Assembly: GCA_023818965.1 (NCBI GenBank) | Contig: JAMWCD010000009.1 | Coordinates: 23,611 to 87,610, forward strand | DNA length: 64,000 nt | Source: Candidatus Omnitrophota bacterium | GTDB lineage: Bacteria; Ratteibacteria; UBA8468; B48-G9; DTJG01 | Direction: 5' to 3' | Part shown: piece by piece, positions 1 through 8,578 of the stretch | How positions within the stretch are numbered: the stretch's first letter is position 1 | Layout: each line of letters opens with the position of its first letter | Notes under the pieces: generated by a model | Databases searched by the model: none | What the model saw: the letters and a program-made list of their open reading frames with translations, nothing else | Told to the model about the DNA's origin: nothing | Program-made: the position numbers and the translations under genes

Positions 1-758
1 TTGAATAAAATGTATAACATATAAATCAATAATTATCAAGAATTGCTGTTGTTTATTTCCTCTATCTTCTCTCCCAGAAATAGCCATTGAACGAAGTGGT
101 ATAAGATTAAACCTAATCTTTCAAATTTCCCAGATGATATCACAAGTTTCGCTGCACCTTCAAGTCAGTTTCTATATCTCGCAGGATTTCCTCTCGTGAT
201 ACCTATGCATACAGATTTATCAACAACTAATTTAAGAAACTCGACAACAAAAATTAATCAATTAGGATTTTAATTGGACAGTAGTGATACCAAGTTGAAA
301 AATTTGTTTGGAAATAAAAATTGACAGGCGAGATTAGATGGGGTAAATAAATGCAAACGCAGTTCACTAAATATTTACCTGATGCCTTAAGTTACAGACA
401 GAATTTTTGTGGAAAAAACTTCTTTTATGCTGACACCGTTATATGAAATTTCGATAATGAAATGGTTGAATAGACAAAATATCTTTTCTCGTAAATTCAA
501 ATAATAGGAAGAATAAAAATACTCTGTAGTTAGAGATGGTATAAATATTTTATAAACATTGTGCGAAACACCTGAATTTTCTTATGAAATAGAGTGAATT
601 TCATCAGGACTATCGCTTTCCCATATTCATTTTTCTTCATTGAATAAAAGTACGCAGAACAGGAAGTAACATTTGATGTTTCTGTTAGGATGTTGCCTGT
701 CAAATAACATCACGCTTAATTTCACCTGTGGAAAAAAATGAACAGTTTAAATTCTCTG
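1..758. other. Gene-poor left end
   Basis: No complete gene with a credible start, ribosome binding site and codon pattern is visible in this AT-rich stretch. Many stops occur in all six frames. The only hint of former coding capacity is a minus-strand reading frame listed separately. No tRNA-like fold or strong terminator was recognised. It may be decayed sequence or the flank of a gene lying outside the window. Confidence 0.5.
36..257 (-). pseudogene. Possible decayed coding remnant
   Basis: One minus-strand frame reads as about 73 codons of protein-like sequence interrupted by a single in-frame TGA, with further stops just upstream and no start codon or ribosome binding site. The predicted peptide is mixed hydrophobic and charged, helix-like near its end (YHFVQWLFLGEKIEEINN). 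I do not recognise a family. It could be chance; the call rests only on the length of the frame and its plausible composition. Confidence 0.2.
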
Positions 759-998
759 TTATTCTCTTTGATTACTTTTTCTGTTTCCGACATTTTCAAT
801 AAGAATTAAAAGAATGCGACCAACAATAAATAATGTAGCCGCACAAAATATTCCCTTGGCTACAAAATATGTTGAAAGGTCACCTTGACGAACCCGTCCA
901 GGGTCAAATTTACCATCACCAACAACGGCCGCATAAATACAAAGTAGAAACACGATAACAGATAAGATTGGATTGATTATTTTAAGATACAATTTCAT
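759..998 (-). CDS. Small two-helix membrane protein, unknown function
   Basis: A 79-residue protein with a hydrophobic helix at about residues 8-27 (INPILSVIVFLLCIYAAVVG) and a second at about 46-67, separated by a short polar loop with Asp and Arg residues; the C-terminus is basic and polar. The start is supported by a good Shine-Dalgarno stretch (AAAGGGGTGAT) shortly before the ATG. It stands alone on the minus strand beside gene-poor DNA. The family is not recognised. It is probably an inner-membrane protein. Confidence 0.6.
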   Translation of the reverse strand: MKLYLKIINPILSVIVFLLCIYAAVVGDGKFDPGRVRQGDLSTYFVAKGIFCAATLFIVGRILLILIENVGNRKSNQRE

Positions 999-1300
999 TT
1001 CCGCATCACCCCTTTCTGAAAAAACACAACTTACGTTTTCTTTTTATCTTTTTCTTTATCCGTGATAAAAGTTATATCCTGTCACATACCTGATCTTTGA
1101 AATATGTCTCTGCACCAAAATATTTGTAGAACTTCAAAAAAGACAACCATAAGATGTCAAAGATGTTATCTGAACCGTATTTCTTCTCAAAATGTACTAC
1201 CTTTGTTCGCAATTCAGGTGTCTTCGCTCTGTCTTATTATAAATATATCCTTACCTTTTTTCAAGTTTTGTCTGATTCAAACCTTGTATCTTAAATCTCC
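999..1300. other. Intergenic region between divergent small genes
   Basis: This 300-base gap lies between the small minus-strand membrane gene and the plus-strand DUF4321-miaB unit. Its left end holds the ribosome binding site of the minus-strand gene. A 66-codon plus-strand frame here has no binding site and an atypical composition (Ser, Leu, Cys, Ile) and was not accepted. No RNA gene was recognised. Confidence 0.4.
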
Positions 1301-1331
1301 TTGAGAAAAGGAAATATAGATATGTTATAAT
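1301..1331 (+). promoter_or_regulatory. Candidate sigma70-type promoter for the DUF4321-miaB unit
   Basis: TTGAGA at 1301-1306 and a consensus TATAAT at 1326-1331 face the plus-strand genes. The spacer of 19 bases is longer than ideal. Transcription would begin near 1338, leaving a short leader that contains GAAAGGTG before the ATG at 1360. The -10 box is convincing, the -35 box less so. Confidence 0.45.
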
Positions 1332-1359
1332 GTAGAAGCATGAAAGGTGCTAAATATTT

Positions 1360-1632
1360 ATGAAACTGATAAATGCCATTATAATCATGGTGCTGGGTTT
1401 TCTCACCGGTAGTGTGGTGGGAGAAATACTTGGATTGATTCTGCCAGAAAAATATTTACAGATTCCTTTATTTGCAAGAGGTGTAACGACTGGTTTTAAT
1501 CCTGTGAATTTAAATCTGAAGGTCATTGAAATTGTGATTGGAATAAAATTACTCACCAATACCTTTTCCTGGATTGGTCTTTTTATTGCTTCAACTGCAC
1601 TTGTTATAAAAGAAATTGCAAGAAAGCAATAA
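1360..1632 (+). CDS. DUF4321 family small membrane protein
   Basis: A 90-residue protein whose layout matches the DUF4321 family: an N-terminal transmembrane helix with glycines (IIIMVLGFLTGSVVGEILG, residues 7-25), a middle stretch ending in a beta-like segment (PVNLNLKVIEIVIGIKL), and a second C-terminal helix (about 64-83) closed by basic residues. The function of the family is unknown; it is usually a small inner-membrane protein. The stop lies 9 bases before miaB, so the two are probably co-transcribed from the promoter at 1301-1331. The ribosome binding site GAAAGGTG is about 12 bases from the ATG, a little far. Confidence 0.7.
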   Translation: MKLINAIIIMVLGFLTGSVVGEILGLILPEKYLQIPLFARGVTTGFNPVNLNLKVIEIVIGIKLLTNTFSWIGLFIASTALVIKEIARKQ

Positions 1633-1641
1633 TTTTTCGCT

Positions 1642-2991
1642 ATGAAAAAAACATTTTTTATCAGAACATATGGCTGTCAGATGAATTTTTCTGAAGCCGA
1701 AAGATTAAGGGAATTACTTTTGAATGCAGGATGGAAGGAAGAAAAAAATATTGAAAATGCTTCTGTTGTGATGGCAATTGGTTGCAGTATCAGAGAAAAA
1801 GCAGAAAATAGGGTAATTTCTTTCCTCAAAACCCACAGGTATTTAAAAAATAAAGGAACATTGATTGGACTATTTGGATGTACTGCAAATCTTCATAAAG
1901 AAAAAATACTGGAGAAAATCCCGTTCCTCGATATTCTATGCGGTCCCAATCAGTTAAATAAAATTCCTGAAATTCTTGAAAATTTCTCAAATGGAAATGT
2001 TGTTGTAATGACTGGTGAAAACGAGCAACCATTTCTTGAATGTGTACCATCAAAGAATGATGTAACAATGGCAGTGCCAATTACAAAAGGTTGTAACAAT
2101 TTTTGTTCATATTGTGTGGTTCCGCTTGCCCGTGGTAAACTTGTCAGCAGGCATCCTGATTCAGTCATCAGAGAAATTGAATGCGCAGTGGAAAAAGGGA
2201 TTAAATCAGTAACACTGCTCGGACAGAATGTTAATGAATATGGTCAGGATTTTAAATTTCAATTTGATTTCGGTGATTTGCTGAATGAAATTGTTAACAT
2301 TGACGGTCTTTTGAGAATTGATTTTCTCACATCCCATCCTGAAGATACAGGTGAAAAAATCCTTAAAATCATGGCGGAAAACCCTAAAATTGTCAAACAC
2401 CTGCATATTCCTCTTCAAAGTGGTTCAAATAAAATCCTGAAAGCAATGAACAGGAAATATACAGTGGAGAAATTTCTGAGGACTGTTGAGATGGCAAGAA
2501 ATTTGATGCCAGAGATTTCAATAACATCAGATATAATGGTTGGTTTTCCAGGAGAAACTGAAGAGGACTTTGAAAAAACAGTTGAAGTTGTTAAAAATGT
2601 TAGATTTAATGAACTTTTCATATTCAAGTATTCACCAAGACCAATGACAAAAGCATATAATATGAATGATGATGTCCCGCAAGAAGTAAAGGAGTACAGG
2701 CATCAACTGATACTTTCACTACAGAAAAAAATAAGTAACCAAATTTATGAAATGTTCAAAGGCAGAATATGTGATGTCCTGATTGAAAGAAAAAGCGTAA
2801 AAAATCCTTGCTATGTAATTGGAAGAAATATTCAGGGAATTCCTGTGACATGCAGTTGCTCAGAAAACATCATCGGAAGCATTGTTAAAGTAAAAATCAT
2901 CAATCATCGCCAGGGGCTTCTCTACGGGTCAATATGTGAAGAATTCCAATTGCAGCAAGACCCACAATTCCAAGGGAAAAAGCAAATATAA
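1642..2991 (+). CDS. miaB: tRNA-2-methylthio-N6-dimethylallyladenosine synthase MiaB
   Basis: A radical-SAM methylthiotransferase that adds the 2-methylthio group to i6A37 of tRNAs reading UNN codons. All three parts of the family are present in 449 residues: an N-terminal UPF0004 domain with cluster cysteines C12 (YGCQMNFSE), C48 (IGCSIREKAE) and C80 (GLFGC); the radical-SAM motif CNNFCSYC with cysteines 151, 155 and 158; and a C-terminal TRAM domain (about 375-432). After TRAM the protein runs on for about 17 polar residues. The last 92 bases lie over the end of the convergent gene at 2900-3388. No strong Shine-Dalgarno site precedes the ATG, so translation may be coupled to the DUF4321 gene. 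The identification is secure; MtaB or RimO are less likely given the TYGCQMN start. Confidence 0.95.
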   Translation: MKKTFFIRTYGCQMNFSEAERLRELLLNAGWKEEKNIENASVVMAIGCSIREKAENRVISFLKTHRYLKNKGTLIGLFGCTANLHKEKILEKIPFLDILCGPNQLNKIPEILENFSNGNVVVMTGENEQPFLECVPSKNDVTMAVPITKGCNNFCSYCVVPLARGKLVSRHPDSVIREIECAVEKGIKSVTLLGQNVNEYGQDFKFQFDFGDLLNEIVNIDGLLRIDFLTSHPEDTGEKILKIMAENPKIVKHLHIPLQSGSNKILKAMNRKYTVEKFLRTVEMARNLMPEISITSDIMVGFPGETEEDFEKTVEVVKNVRFNELFIFKYSPRPMTKAYNMNDDVPQEVKEYRHQLILSLQKKISNQIYEMFKGRICDVLIERKSVKNPCYVIGRNIQGIPVTCSCSENIIGSIVKVKIINHRQGLLYGSICEEFQLQQDPQFQGKKQI

Positions 2992-3388
2992 TTTTCTCAA
3001 CAGGAATTTCTTCTTCTTTTTTCATACCCTGACTGATAACTTCCATAGAAACAGAATGGATATCTGTATCCCCTGCATGTTCAATACATCTTTTATGGAA
3101 AACTCCCTTGATTTTTACAAAATCACCTGTGACATCATATTTGCCAAGAAATTTAATTTTTCCCTTTTCAGAATGTGGAAGATAAATACCTATTGCTACA
3201 CCTGAATCAAGGAGATTGACCCAGAATCCATCTTTACCTTCAATGATATCCCCGACAAGTTCTCCCTTAACTATTACTGTTTTCCCGTCAAACAAATCAG
3301 GATTATTCACAAGTGCACTAACAGTTTGTCCATAACATGTATAACCAACCAGTAACAACAACGCAAAAATTATTATTTTGATTTTCAT
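2900..3388 (-). CDS. Secreted, membrane-anchored OB-fold-like protein
   Basis: A 162-residue protein with a clear signal peptide (residues 1-20, MKIKIIIFALLLLVGYTCYG), a beta-rich middle that resembles an OB-fold/tRNA_anti-like domain (FDGKTVIVKGELVGD at about 33-47, later YDVTGDFVKIKGVFH), and a C-terminal transmembrane helix (about 131-153) followed by a short basic and acidic tail. This predicts an exported domain anchored to the inner membrane. It starts inside the stop codon of trkH (ATGA overlap), so it is the last gene of the potassium uptake operon. Its 3' end overlaps miaB by 92 bases on the other strand. The OB-fold reading is from pattern only, and no function is proposed. Confidence 0.6.
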   Translation of the reverse strand: MKIKIIIFALLLLVGYTCYGQTVSALVNNPDLFDGKTVIVKGELVGDIIEGKDGFWVNLLDSGVAIGIYLPHSEKGKIKFLGKYDVTGDFVKIKGVFHKRCIEHAGDTDIHSVSMEVISQGMKKEEEIPVEKIIFAFSLGIVGLAAIGILHILTRREAPGDD

Positions 3389-4881
3389 CTTTTTACAATT
3401 TTTACAAGAAATCTTAACAAAATAAATATTGCAAAAAACTCAAGTCGACCTGCCCACATTTCAAAAATATACCATATTTTCAGTATCGCAGGCATTGATG
3501 GATCTGTAATTCCTATTGAAAGACCTACATTTGCAGCAGCAGAAACAGATTCAAAAAGTCCCTGTAAAAAACCATACCCAAGAAATGAGGCAATCACTGC
3601 ACCAGAAATATACAATAAAATATAGCAAACTGTAATAACCATGGCATTTTTTATCATTGTGTCATCTATTGAAATTTCTCTCTGGTGATGGAAAAATTCC
3701 TTCACATATGAACTTTCAGGATATGCAAGGCGACGAATTTCCCTCTTCATTGATTTATAAAACAGCCCTATTCTAAAAACCTTTATTCCACCAGAAGTTG
3801 AATTCATACAACCACCAATGCCCATTGCAAGAATAATTCCGAAAATAGCAAGTTCTGGCCAGTTTGCAAGGGCAGAAGAATAAATGTTTGAATAACCAAC
3901 ACCTGTGTGTCCAGAAATAAGTTGATAAAATGTGGTCCTGAAAAAAGAAAAAACATCCGGAAAATCAGCAATGTTCCCGGAAAAACCAATAAGCGTAATC
4001 ATATATGTAAAAAAGATCGTAAACATCAGTATTTTTATTTCAAAGTCCTCACGCAATTCTCTAAATTTACCTGTCCAGACAGCATAATGGACGCCAAAAC
4101 TTGTTGCTCCAAGAAGAATAATAATGATTGTCACGATTTCAAATGAAGGACTGTGATAATAAAGGATATTCTGGGATTGAGGTGCAAAACCCGCTGTATC
4201 CCAGCCTGCCATAAAAATACATAATCCATGGAAAATTGCCCTGGAAAAAGGCAATCCATGAAAAAGAAGAACTATAGCCAGCATTAAAGAACCAATGATT
4301 AAATAGGTGAAACTCACCATCCATATGAATTTTGCTGTGGTGATACTATTGGGAAGAATTTTATCATCCCTTGCTTCTCCAATGTATATCCGAAGAGCAT
4401 CGCTACCCCTGAAGAAAAACACAAGAGCAACAAGAATAATACCCTGACCTCCAATGAAACACATAAAGTGTCTCCAGATATTATGAGCATTTGACATATG
4501 GTCAAGGTCCTGAACAAGAACAAGCCCTGTCGTTGCATAGGCACTCATGGATTCAAAACAGGCATCAAGATAGCAACTATAGTGTCCACTCAAATACAAT
4601 GGAAGTGCAGAAAAGCACATGGCGAGAAACCATGTCAGAGCAACAATAATCATACCCTGGCGCCAGTTTATTTCCTGTTTGCCAGGTGAAAAATAAAGCA
4701 AAATTGAAGCAAAAGCAAGACAGGCAATGATTGAAATGAAAAAATCAATAACAGCACCAAATTCCCGGGAAATGACACCGACAAAAATAGGTAAAAGTTG
4801 GGCAATGCCAAGGGCAATAAATATCTTGCCAAGATAATGACTGACAACAAAAATATCGTCCTTACTGAAATCAGGAATCAT
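3385..4881 (-). CDS. trkH: Potassium uptake membrane subunit TrkH/KtrB
   Basis: The ion-conducting subunit of a Trk/Ktr potassium transporter, 498 residues with about ten to twelve hydrophobic segments. Four pore-loop filter regions with their key glycines are visible: YATTGLVL, WDTAGFAP, GHTGVGYS and AANVGLSIG. The pore would be gated by the TrkA proteins encoded just upstream. The ATG overlaps the stop of a 48-residue membrane peptide (ATGA), and no independent ribosome binding site is seen, so translation is probably coupled. The downstream OB-fold gene overlaps in the same way. Whether K+ moves with H+ or Na+ cannot be told from the sequence. Confidence 0.93.
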   Translation of the reverse strand: MIPDFSKDDIFVVSHYLGKIFIALGIAQLLPIFVGVISREFGAVIDFFISIIACLAFASILLYFSPGKQEINWRQGMIIVALTWFLAMCFSALPLYLSGHYSCYLDACFESMSAYATTGLVLVQDLDHMSNAHNIWRHFMCFIGGQGIILVALVFFFRGSDALRIYIGEARDDKILPNSITTAKFIWMVSFTYLIIGSLMLAIVLLFHGLPFSRAIFHGLCIFMAGWDTAGFAPQSQNILYYHSPSFEIVTIIIILLGATSFGVHYAVWTGKFRELREDFEIKILMFTIFFTYMITLIGFSGNIADFPDVFSFFRTTFYQLISGHTGVGYSNIYSSALANWPELAIFGIILAMGIGGCMNSTSGGIKVFRIGLFYKSMKREIRRLAYPESSYVKEFFHHQREISIDDTMIKNAMVITVCYILLYISGAVIASFLGYGFLQGLFESVSAAANVGLSIGITDPSMPAILKIWYIFEMWAGRLEFFAIFILLRFLVKIVKR

Positions 4882-5024
4882 CTGTGGGAGATCTCCGAAA
4901 TGTACATAATAAGACAGAGAAAAAATGCAGTCACAGTAACAATCAAAGGATATATCAGTTCAATGGAAATTCCAATCACACCCTTTTTCAGCATTATCAG
5001 GTATCTTAACAATGTTTTCTTCAT
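4878..5024 (-). CDS. 48-residue single-span membrane peptide within the trk operon
   Basis: A short gene fills the gap between trkA and trkH exactly. Its ATG follows the trkA stop after one base, and its TGA overlaps the trkH ATG as ATGA. The peptide begins MKKTLLRYLIMLKKGVIG, continues with one long hydrophobic helix (about residues 16-42) and ends EISHR. A basic N-terminus and one helix suggest an inner-membrane peptide with the N-terminus inside. The arrangement recalls KdpF, the small stabilising subunit of the Kdp pump, but no sequence relation is claimed. The perfect fit with both neighbours argues strongly for a translated gene. Confidence 0.72.
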   Translation of the reverse strand: MKKTLLRYLIMLKKGVIGISIELIYPLIVTVTAFFLCLIMYISEISHR

Positions 5025-5025
5025 T

Positions 5026-5685
5026 TTACATCCTGCCTATCAAAGCATTAAAAATATCTCCCTCATCTTCAACCTTTGTCAGGGCAACAATTTCATCTCC
5101 CTGCTCAAAAGTGAAATCAGGGTCAGGAACAATCAAATGTTCTTTTCTCAAAACAGCCACAATTACTGCCTCTGCAGGAAGATTAATATCCTTCAAACGT
5201 TTTTTCACTATTGGTGCATCCTCAGGTAAATCAATCCTTACCAGAGACAACTGTCCCTTCTTGAAAGCACAGAGGTTAATCATATCCTCAAGAGAAACTT
5301 CTTCCTCAATAATTTTCGCAATAATTGCTGTACTGTCAATCGCAATGTCAACACCGAGCTGGAAAAATATTCTTTCATTTTTCGGGTCATTTACCCTGGC
5401 AACTGTCCTTTTGACCTTAAAAATATCCTTGGCAATCTGACAGATGACAAGATTGTCTTCGTCTTTTCCTGTCACTGCAGCAACAACATCTGCTTCCTTT
5501 ACACCTGCCTGTATCAGAATGTCTGTTTGACATCCATCTCCATTGATAATCAACATATTTCTATTTTCTGCGATTGAATCAGTAATTCTTTTATCCTTTT
5601 CAATCAGGGAAATATAATGTGTCCTTGCCAGCCGTTCAGCAAGAAAATAACCAACCTTTCCTCCACCGACAATGATAATCCTCAT
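5026..5685 (-). CDS. trkA: Trk system regulatory subunit TrkA/KtrA (copy 2)
   Basis: A cytoplasmic gating subunit of the K+ transporter, 219 residues. The N-terminal RCK/Rossmann domain binds NAD(H) or ATP through MRIIIVGGGKVGYFLAERL (GxGxxG, residues 7-12) and an acidic residue after strand 2 (LIEKD). The C-terminal RCK_C domain covers about residues 140-219. This is the single-RCK length typical of KtrA rather than the duplicated E. coli TrkA. Its ATG overlaps the stop of the other trkA (ATGA), and it ends one base before the micropeptide gene. Two different single-RCK proteins may form a mixed ring on TrkH. Confidence 0.9.
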   Translation of the reverse strand: MRIIIVGGGKVGYFLAERLARTHYISLIEKDKRITDSIAENRNMLIINGDGCQTDILIQAGVKEADVVAAVTGKDEDNLVICQIAKDIFKVKRTVARVNDPKNERIFFQLGVDIAIDSTAIIAKIIEEEVSLEDMINLCAFKKGQLSLVRIDLPEDAPIVKKRLKDINLPAEAVIVAVLRKEHLIVPDPDFTFEQGDEIVALTKVEDEGDIFNALIGRM

Positions 5686-6326
5686 ATAATCTCCAGTATC
5701 TTTTTAATTCTTTGTATGGATTTCATCCTGGCAACACCAATGACCAGATCCCCTTCTTTCACAACATAACCATCATCAGGAATCACAGGACCTTCAGGTT
5801 TAACAACTATCACAACCTTAAATTCTCCTGAAATATTTAAATCTGAAACCCTTTTGCCTGTTTTCTTCCCGTTTATAAGTATTTCAAGAAATGTAACTTC
5901 TCCACTTTCCACAATATATGTGGTTGTACCACGTTCAATAAGTTTATCTCTGATAATGGCAGCAATCAGTCGCTGCCCGCTGATTACATCATACCCGAGT
6001 TTTCTATATATCTCATTTTTTACCGGGTCAACAATTCTTATGATGCACTTATTGATATTAAACATTTTTCTTGCAATCTGCCCAACAACAATATTCACGT
6101 TATCATCACTTGTCACAGCAGCAATACCATCACAACGTTCAATTCCAGCATCACGAAGAACATCAAGATTGATACAATTGCCAGTAATTGTAATACCATT
6201 GAATACTGGTTGAAGTGCCTGAAAACTTGCTGGATTTTTGTCAATAACAACAACATTATGGTTCTCAGATAAAAATCTCGCAAGCTGACTTCCAACCTTG
6301 CCACAACCGATTACTATGAAGTACAT
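5682..6326 (-). CDS. trkA: Trk system regulatory subunit TrkA/KtrA (copy 1)
   Basis: The first gene of the potassium operon, 214 residues, with a nucleotide-binding motif MYFIVIGCGKVGSQLARFL (GxGxxG), an acidic ligand after strand 2 (VVIDKN) and a C-terminal RCK_C domain from about residue 135. It is clearly diverged from the downstream copy, so the two probably sense different ligands or form a hetero-octamer. The 49 bases upstream hold TTAAAA and GATAAT with 17 bases between them, only three bases before the ATG, and no Shine-Dalgarno site. Transcription may therefore begin very close to the start codon. Confidence 0.88.
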   Translation of the reverse strand: MYFIVIGCGKVGSQLARFLSENHNVVVIDKNPASFQALQPVFNGITITGNCINLDVLRDAGIERCDGIAAVTSDDNVNIVVGQIARKMFNINKCIIRIVDPVKNEIYRKLGYDVISGQRLIAAIIRDKLIERGTTTYIVESGEVTFLEILINGKKTGKRVSDLNISGEFKVVIVVKPEGPVIPDDGYVVKEGDLVIGVARMKSIQRIKKILEII

Positions 6327-6375
6327 ATAATTATCCTGTTCCAGATATGGTATTTTAATACAAAAACAAAAGTCG

Positions 6376-7269
6376 TCAATAAAGTTTCCATGTTGTTTTT
6401 CCGCCTGGTTTTATCACCTTTATTTCTCCTTTAATTCCCATTTCCTTTATCACATGAGTCCACCTTTTTACAATATTGTCAGGTTCACCGAAAGAAAAAG
6501 CAACAACAGATGGTCCTGCACCACTCAAACAACATCCTGCTGCACCTGATTGTATCGCTGAATCATAAAGAATATCAAAATGGGGATAGAATTTTTTTCT
6601 GTAAATTTGATGAAGACGATCCTGCAGAGCAATACGGAGTAAATTGGAATCTTTTTCAAAAAATGCAAAGGGTAATAAACATGCACGTGAAAGGTTGAAG
6701 ACAGCGTCAGAAAGAGGCACTTTTCGAGGAAGAATTTCCCTTGCCTTTTTTGTTGAAAATTTCTGTTCTGAAATAAAAAAAACAGAATAAATGCCATCCG
6801 GAATTTCAAATTGCTTCCATATAAGTTTGTCATTATCTTCAGCAATCATAACCAGGCCACCAAGTAAACTTGGGGCAATGTCATCAAGATGTCCTTCAAA
6901 TTGCCTGCCAATTTTAAAAATCTCTGATGGTTCAATATTCCTGCCTGAAAAACATAACCCTGCAATAATACCTGAAAGTACCGCAGTTCCACTGCTTCCA
7001 AGCCCCCGACCAACAGGAATATTGCTTTCTATTTCTATCCTGATTACAGGAGTTTTCTTGTTAAATAATTTACACACATTTTCAAATGTTTTAAAGCAAA
7101 GATTTTCTTCTGTGGAATCTATGTCAGGGTCAGACACTGTGATAGAAAACTTCTCAGACAATTCAAATGTAAAAATGTTGAAAAGTTCAATACTCATACC
7201 AATACAGTCAAAACCGCTTCCAAGGTTTCCTATGCAGCCCGGTACAGAAACAGTAATTTTTTTTATCAT
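6376..7269 (-). CDS. thrB: Homoserine kinase
   Basis: A GHMP-family kinase that phosphorylates L-homoserine with ATP in threonine synthesis, 297 residues. The ATP-binding loop PVGRGLGSSGTAV is at residues 85-97, the N-terminal GHMP motif near GNLGSGFDCIG (14-24), and the C-terminal glycine-rich motif CLSGAGPSVVAF near 250. It lies 15 bases downstream of hom on the same strand, so the two steps from aspartate semialdehyde to phosphohomoserine are adjacent. Threonine synthase is not in the window. No ribosome binding site is obvious. Confidence 0.93.
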   Translation of the reverse strand: MIKKITVSVPGCIGNLGSGFDCIGMSIELFNIFTFELSEKFSITVSDPDIDSTEENLCFKTFENVCKLFNKKTPVIRIEIESNIPVGRGLGSSGTAVLSGIIAGLCFSGRNIEPSEIFKIGRQFEGHLDDIAPSLLGGLVMIAEDNDKLIWKQFEIPDGIYSVFFISEQKFSTKKAREILPRKVPLSDAVFNLSRACLLPFAFFEKDSNLLRIALQDRLHQIYRKKFYPHFDILYDSAIQSGAAGCCLSGAGPSVVAFSFGEPDNIVKRWTHVIKEMGIKGEIKVIKPGGKTTWKLY

Positions 7270-7284
7270 TTTTTGATAGAGGGA

Positions 7285-8574
7285 TTAATCCTCAACGCGA
7301 ATGATTCTTGTTGGTTCTTGTATGCAGGATAGTTTATCAATAATAGATATTGCCTTTTTTATATTCTTTTCAAGTGCCCTGTGGGTAAGCATTACGATAG
7401 GAACAGCATGTTCTGGATTTTCTTTTTTCTGAATTACAGAAGCAATGCTGATTTTATTTTTCCCGAGGACATCCGCAATCTTTGCAAGGACCCCTGGTCT
7501 ATCAACAGCAGTAAAACGTAAATAATACTTGACCATAAGTTCATCAGGGGACTGAATTGAAATTTCAGGATGCACAACAAATTTCTCAGAAAAACGAGCA
7601 CCTGAAGAGATTTTCTTTCCAATTTCAATGATATCTGCGATCACAGCGCTCGATGCTGCCTTACCACCTGCACCTTCGCCATATAACACTGCTTTTCCAA
7701 ACAGATCCCCTTCTAAGTATACTGCATTATAAACATCTTCAACATCTGCAAGCATATGGGATGATGAAATCAGTGCAGGATGAACCCTTAATGAAATTTT
7801 GCTGTCAATCCTTCTTGATATTGCAAGAAGTTTTATTTTGTATCCGAGTTCACGTGCGGAGTCCATATCCTGCGATTCAATCCTATCTATACCTTCTATT
7901 AAAAAATCATCATCTGAAACAGGACAATGAAATGCATATGTTGAAATAATAGCCAGTTTCTGTGCACTGTCTTTTCCTGATATGTCAAGTGATGGGTCAC
8001 TTTCAGCATAGCCAAGTTTTCTCGCTGTATCAAGAGCCTCAGAAAATGTTTGATGTTTCCCTGTCATGGCTGAAAGAATGAAATTGGTCGTGCCATTGAG
8101 AATACCAATAATGGCATTAATCCTGTTTGCAGCAAAACTCTCTCTCAATCCTTTGATCACAGGAATTGCTCCAGCAACACTCGCCTCAAAACCTAAAAAA
8201 GTATTATTGTTGCTTGCCAGTGAAAGAAGTTCAAGAAGTTTTTTTGAAAGCAAAAATTTGTTGGCTGTGACCACTGCCTTTTTCTTTTTCAAACTTTTTA
8301 CAATAATCTCATATGCAGGTTCAATCTTCCCTATCAATTCAACGACAATATCAATGTCAGGGTCATTAATAATATCCAGATAACTGGATGTTCTCATGCC
8401 TTCAGGCGGAATCCATTCCCTTTCTCTATTCCAGTCAATATCACAGATTTTTTTGATTCTGTATTCAATACCTGTATGAAGAGTAAAAAGGTCTCTTTTG
8501 TTTTGCATAACCAGTGCAGTGTTACTACCAACAGTCCCGCATCCAATAATTCCAATATTGATTTTTTCTTTCAT
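7285..8574 (-). CDS. hom: Homoserine dehydrogenase with ACT domain
   Basis: NAD(P)-dependent reduction of aspartate semialdehyde to homoserine. With the start at MKEKINIGIIGCGTVGS the protein has 429 residues, the family's usual length: a Rossmann NAD domain (GCGTVGS), the catalytic domain (KKAVVTANKFLL; GILNGTTNFIL; GYAESDPSLDISGKD) and a C-terminal ACT domain (TAVDRPGVLAKIADVL), the usual threonine feedback site. An in-frame ATG 42 bases upstream (8616) would give 14 extra residues and a 38-base overlap with the preceding gene. I prefer 8574, four bases after that gene's stop. Confidence 0.95.
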   Translation of the reverse strand: MKEKINIGIIGCGTVGSNTALVMQNKRDLFTLHTGIEYRIKKICDIDWNREREWIPPEGMRTSSYLDIINDPDIDIVVELIGKIEPAYEIIVKSLKKKKAVVTANKFLLSKKLLELLSLASNNNTFLGFEASVAGAIPVIKGLRESFAANRINAIIGILNGTTNFILSAMTGKHQTFSEALDTARKLGYAESDPSLDISGKDSAQKLAIISTYAFHCPVSDDDFLIEGIDRIESQDMDSARELGYKIKLLAISRRIDSKISLRVHPALISSSHMLADVEDVYNAVYLEGDLFGKAVLYGEGAGGKAASSAVIADIIEIGKKISSGARFSEKFVVHPEISIQSPDELMVKYYLRFTAVDRPGVLAKIADVLGKNKISIASVIQKKENPEHAVPIVMLTHRALEKNIKKAISIIDKLSCIQEPTRIIRVED

Positions 8575-8578
8575 TTTT

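Noticed and set aside
1104..1304. 66-codon plus-strand frame before the DUF4321 gene
   Set aside because: No ribosome binding site, skewed composition, and it ends at the promoter of the next gene.
4798..5440. Two overlapping plus-strand frames of about 143 codons
   Set aside because: They lie antisense to trkH, the micropeptide and trkA, whose motifs and overlaps are convincing.
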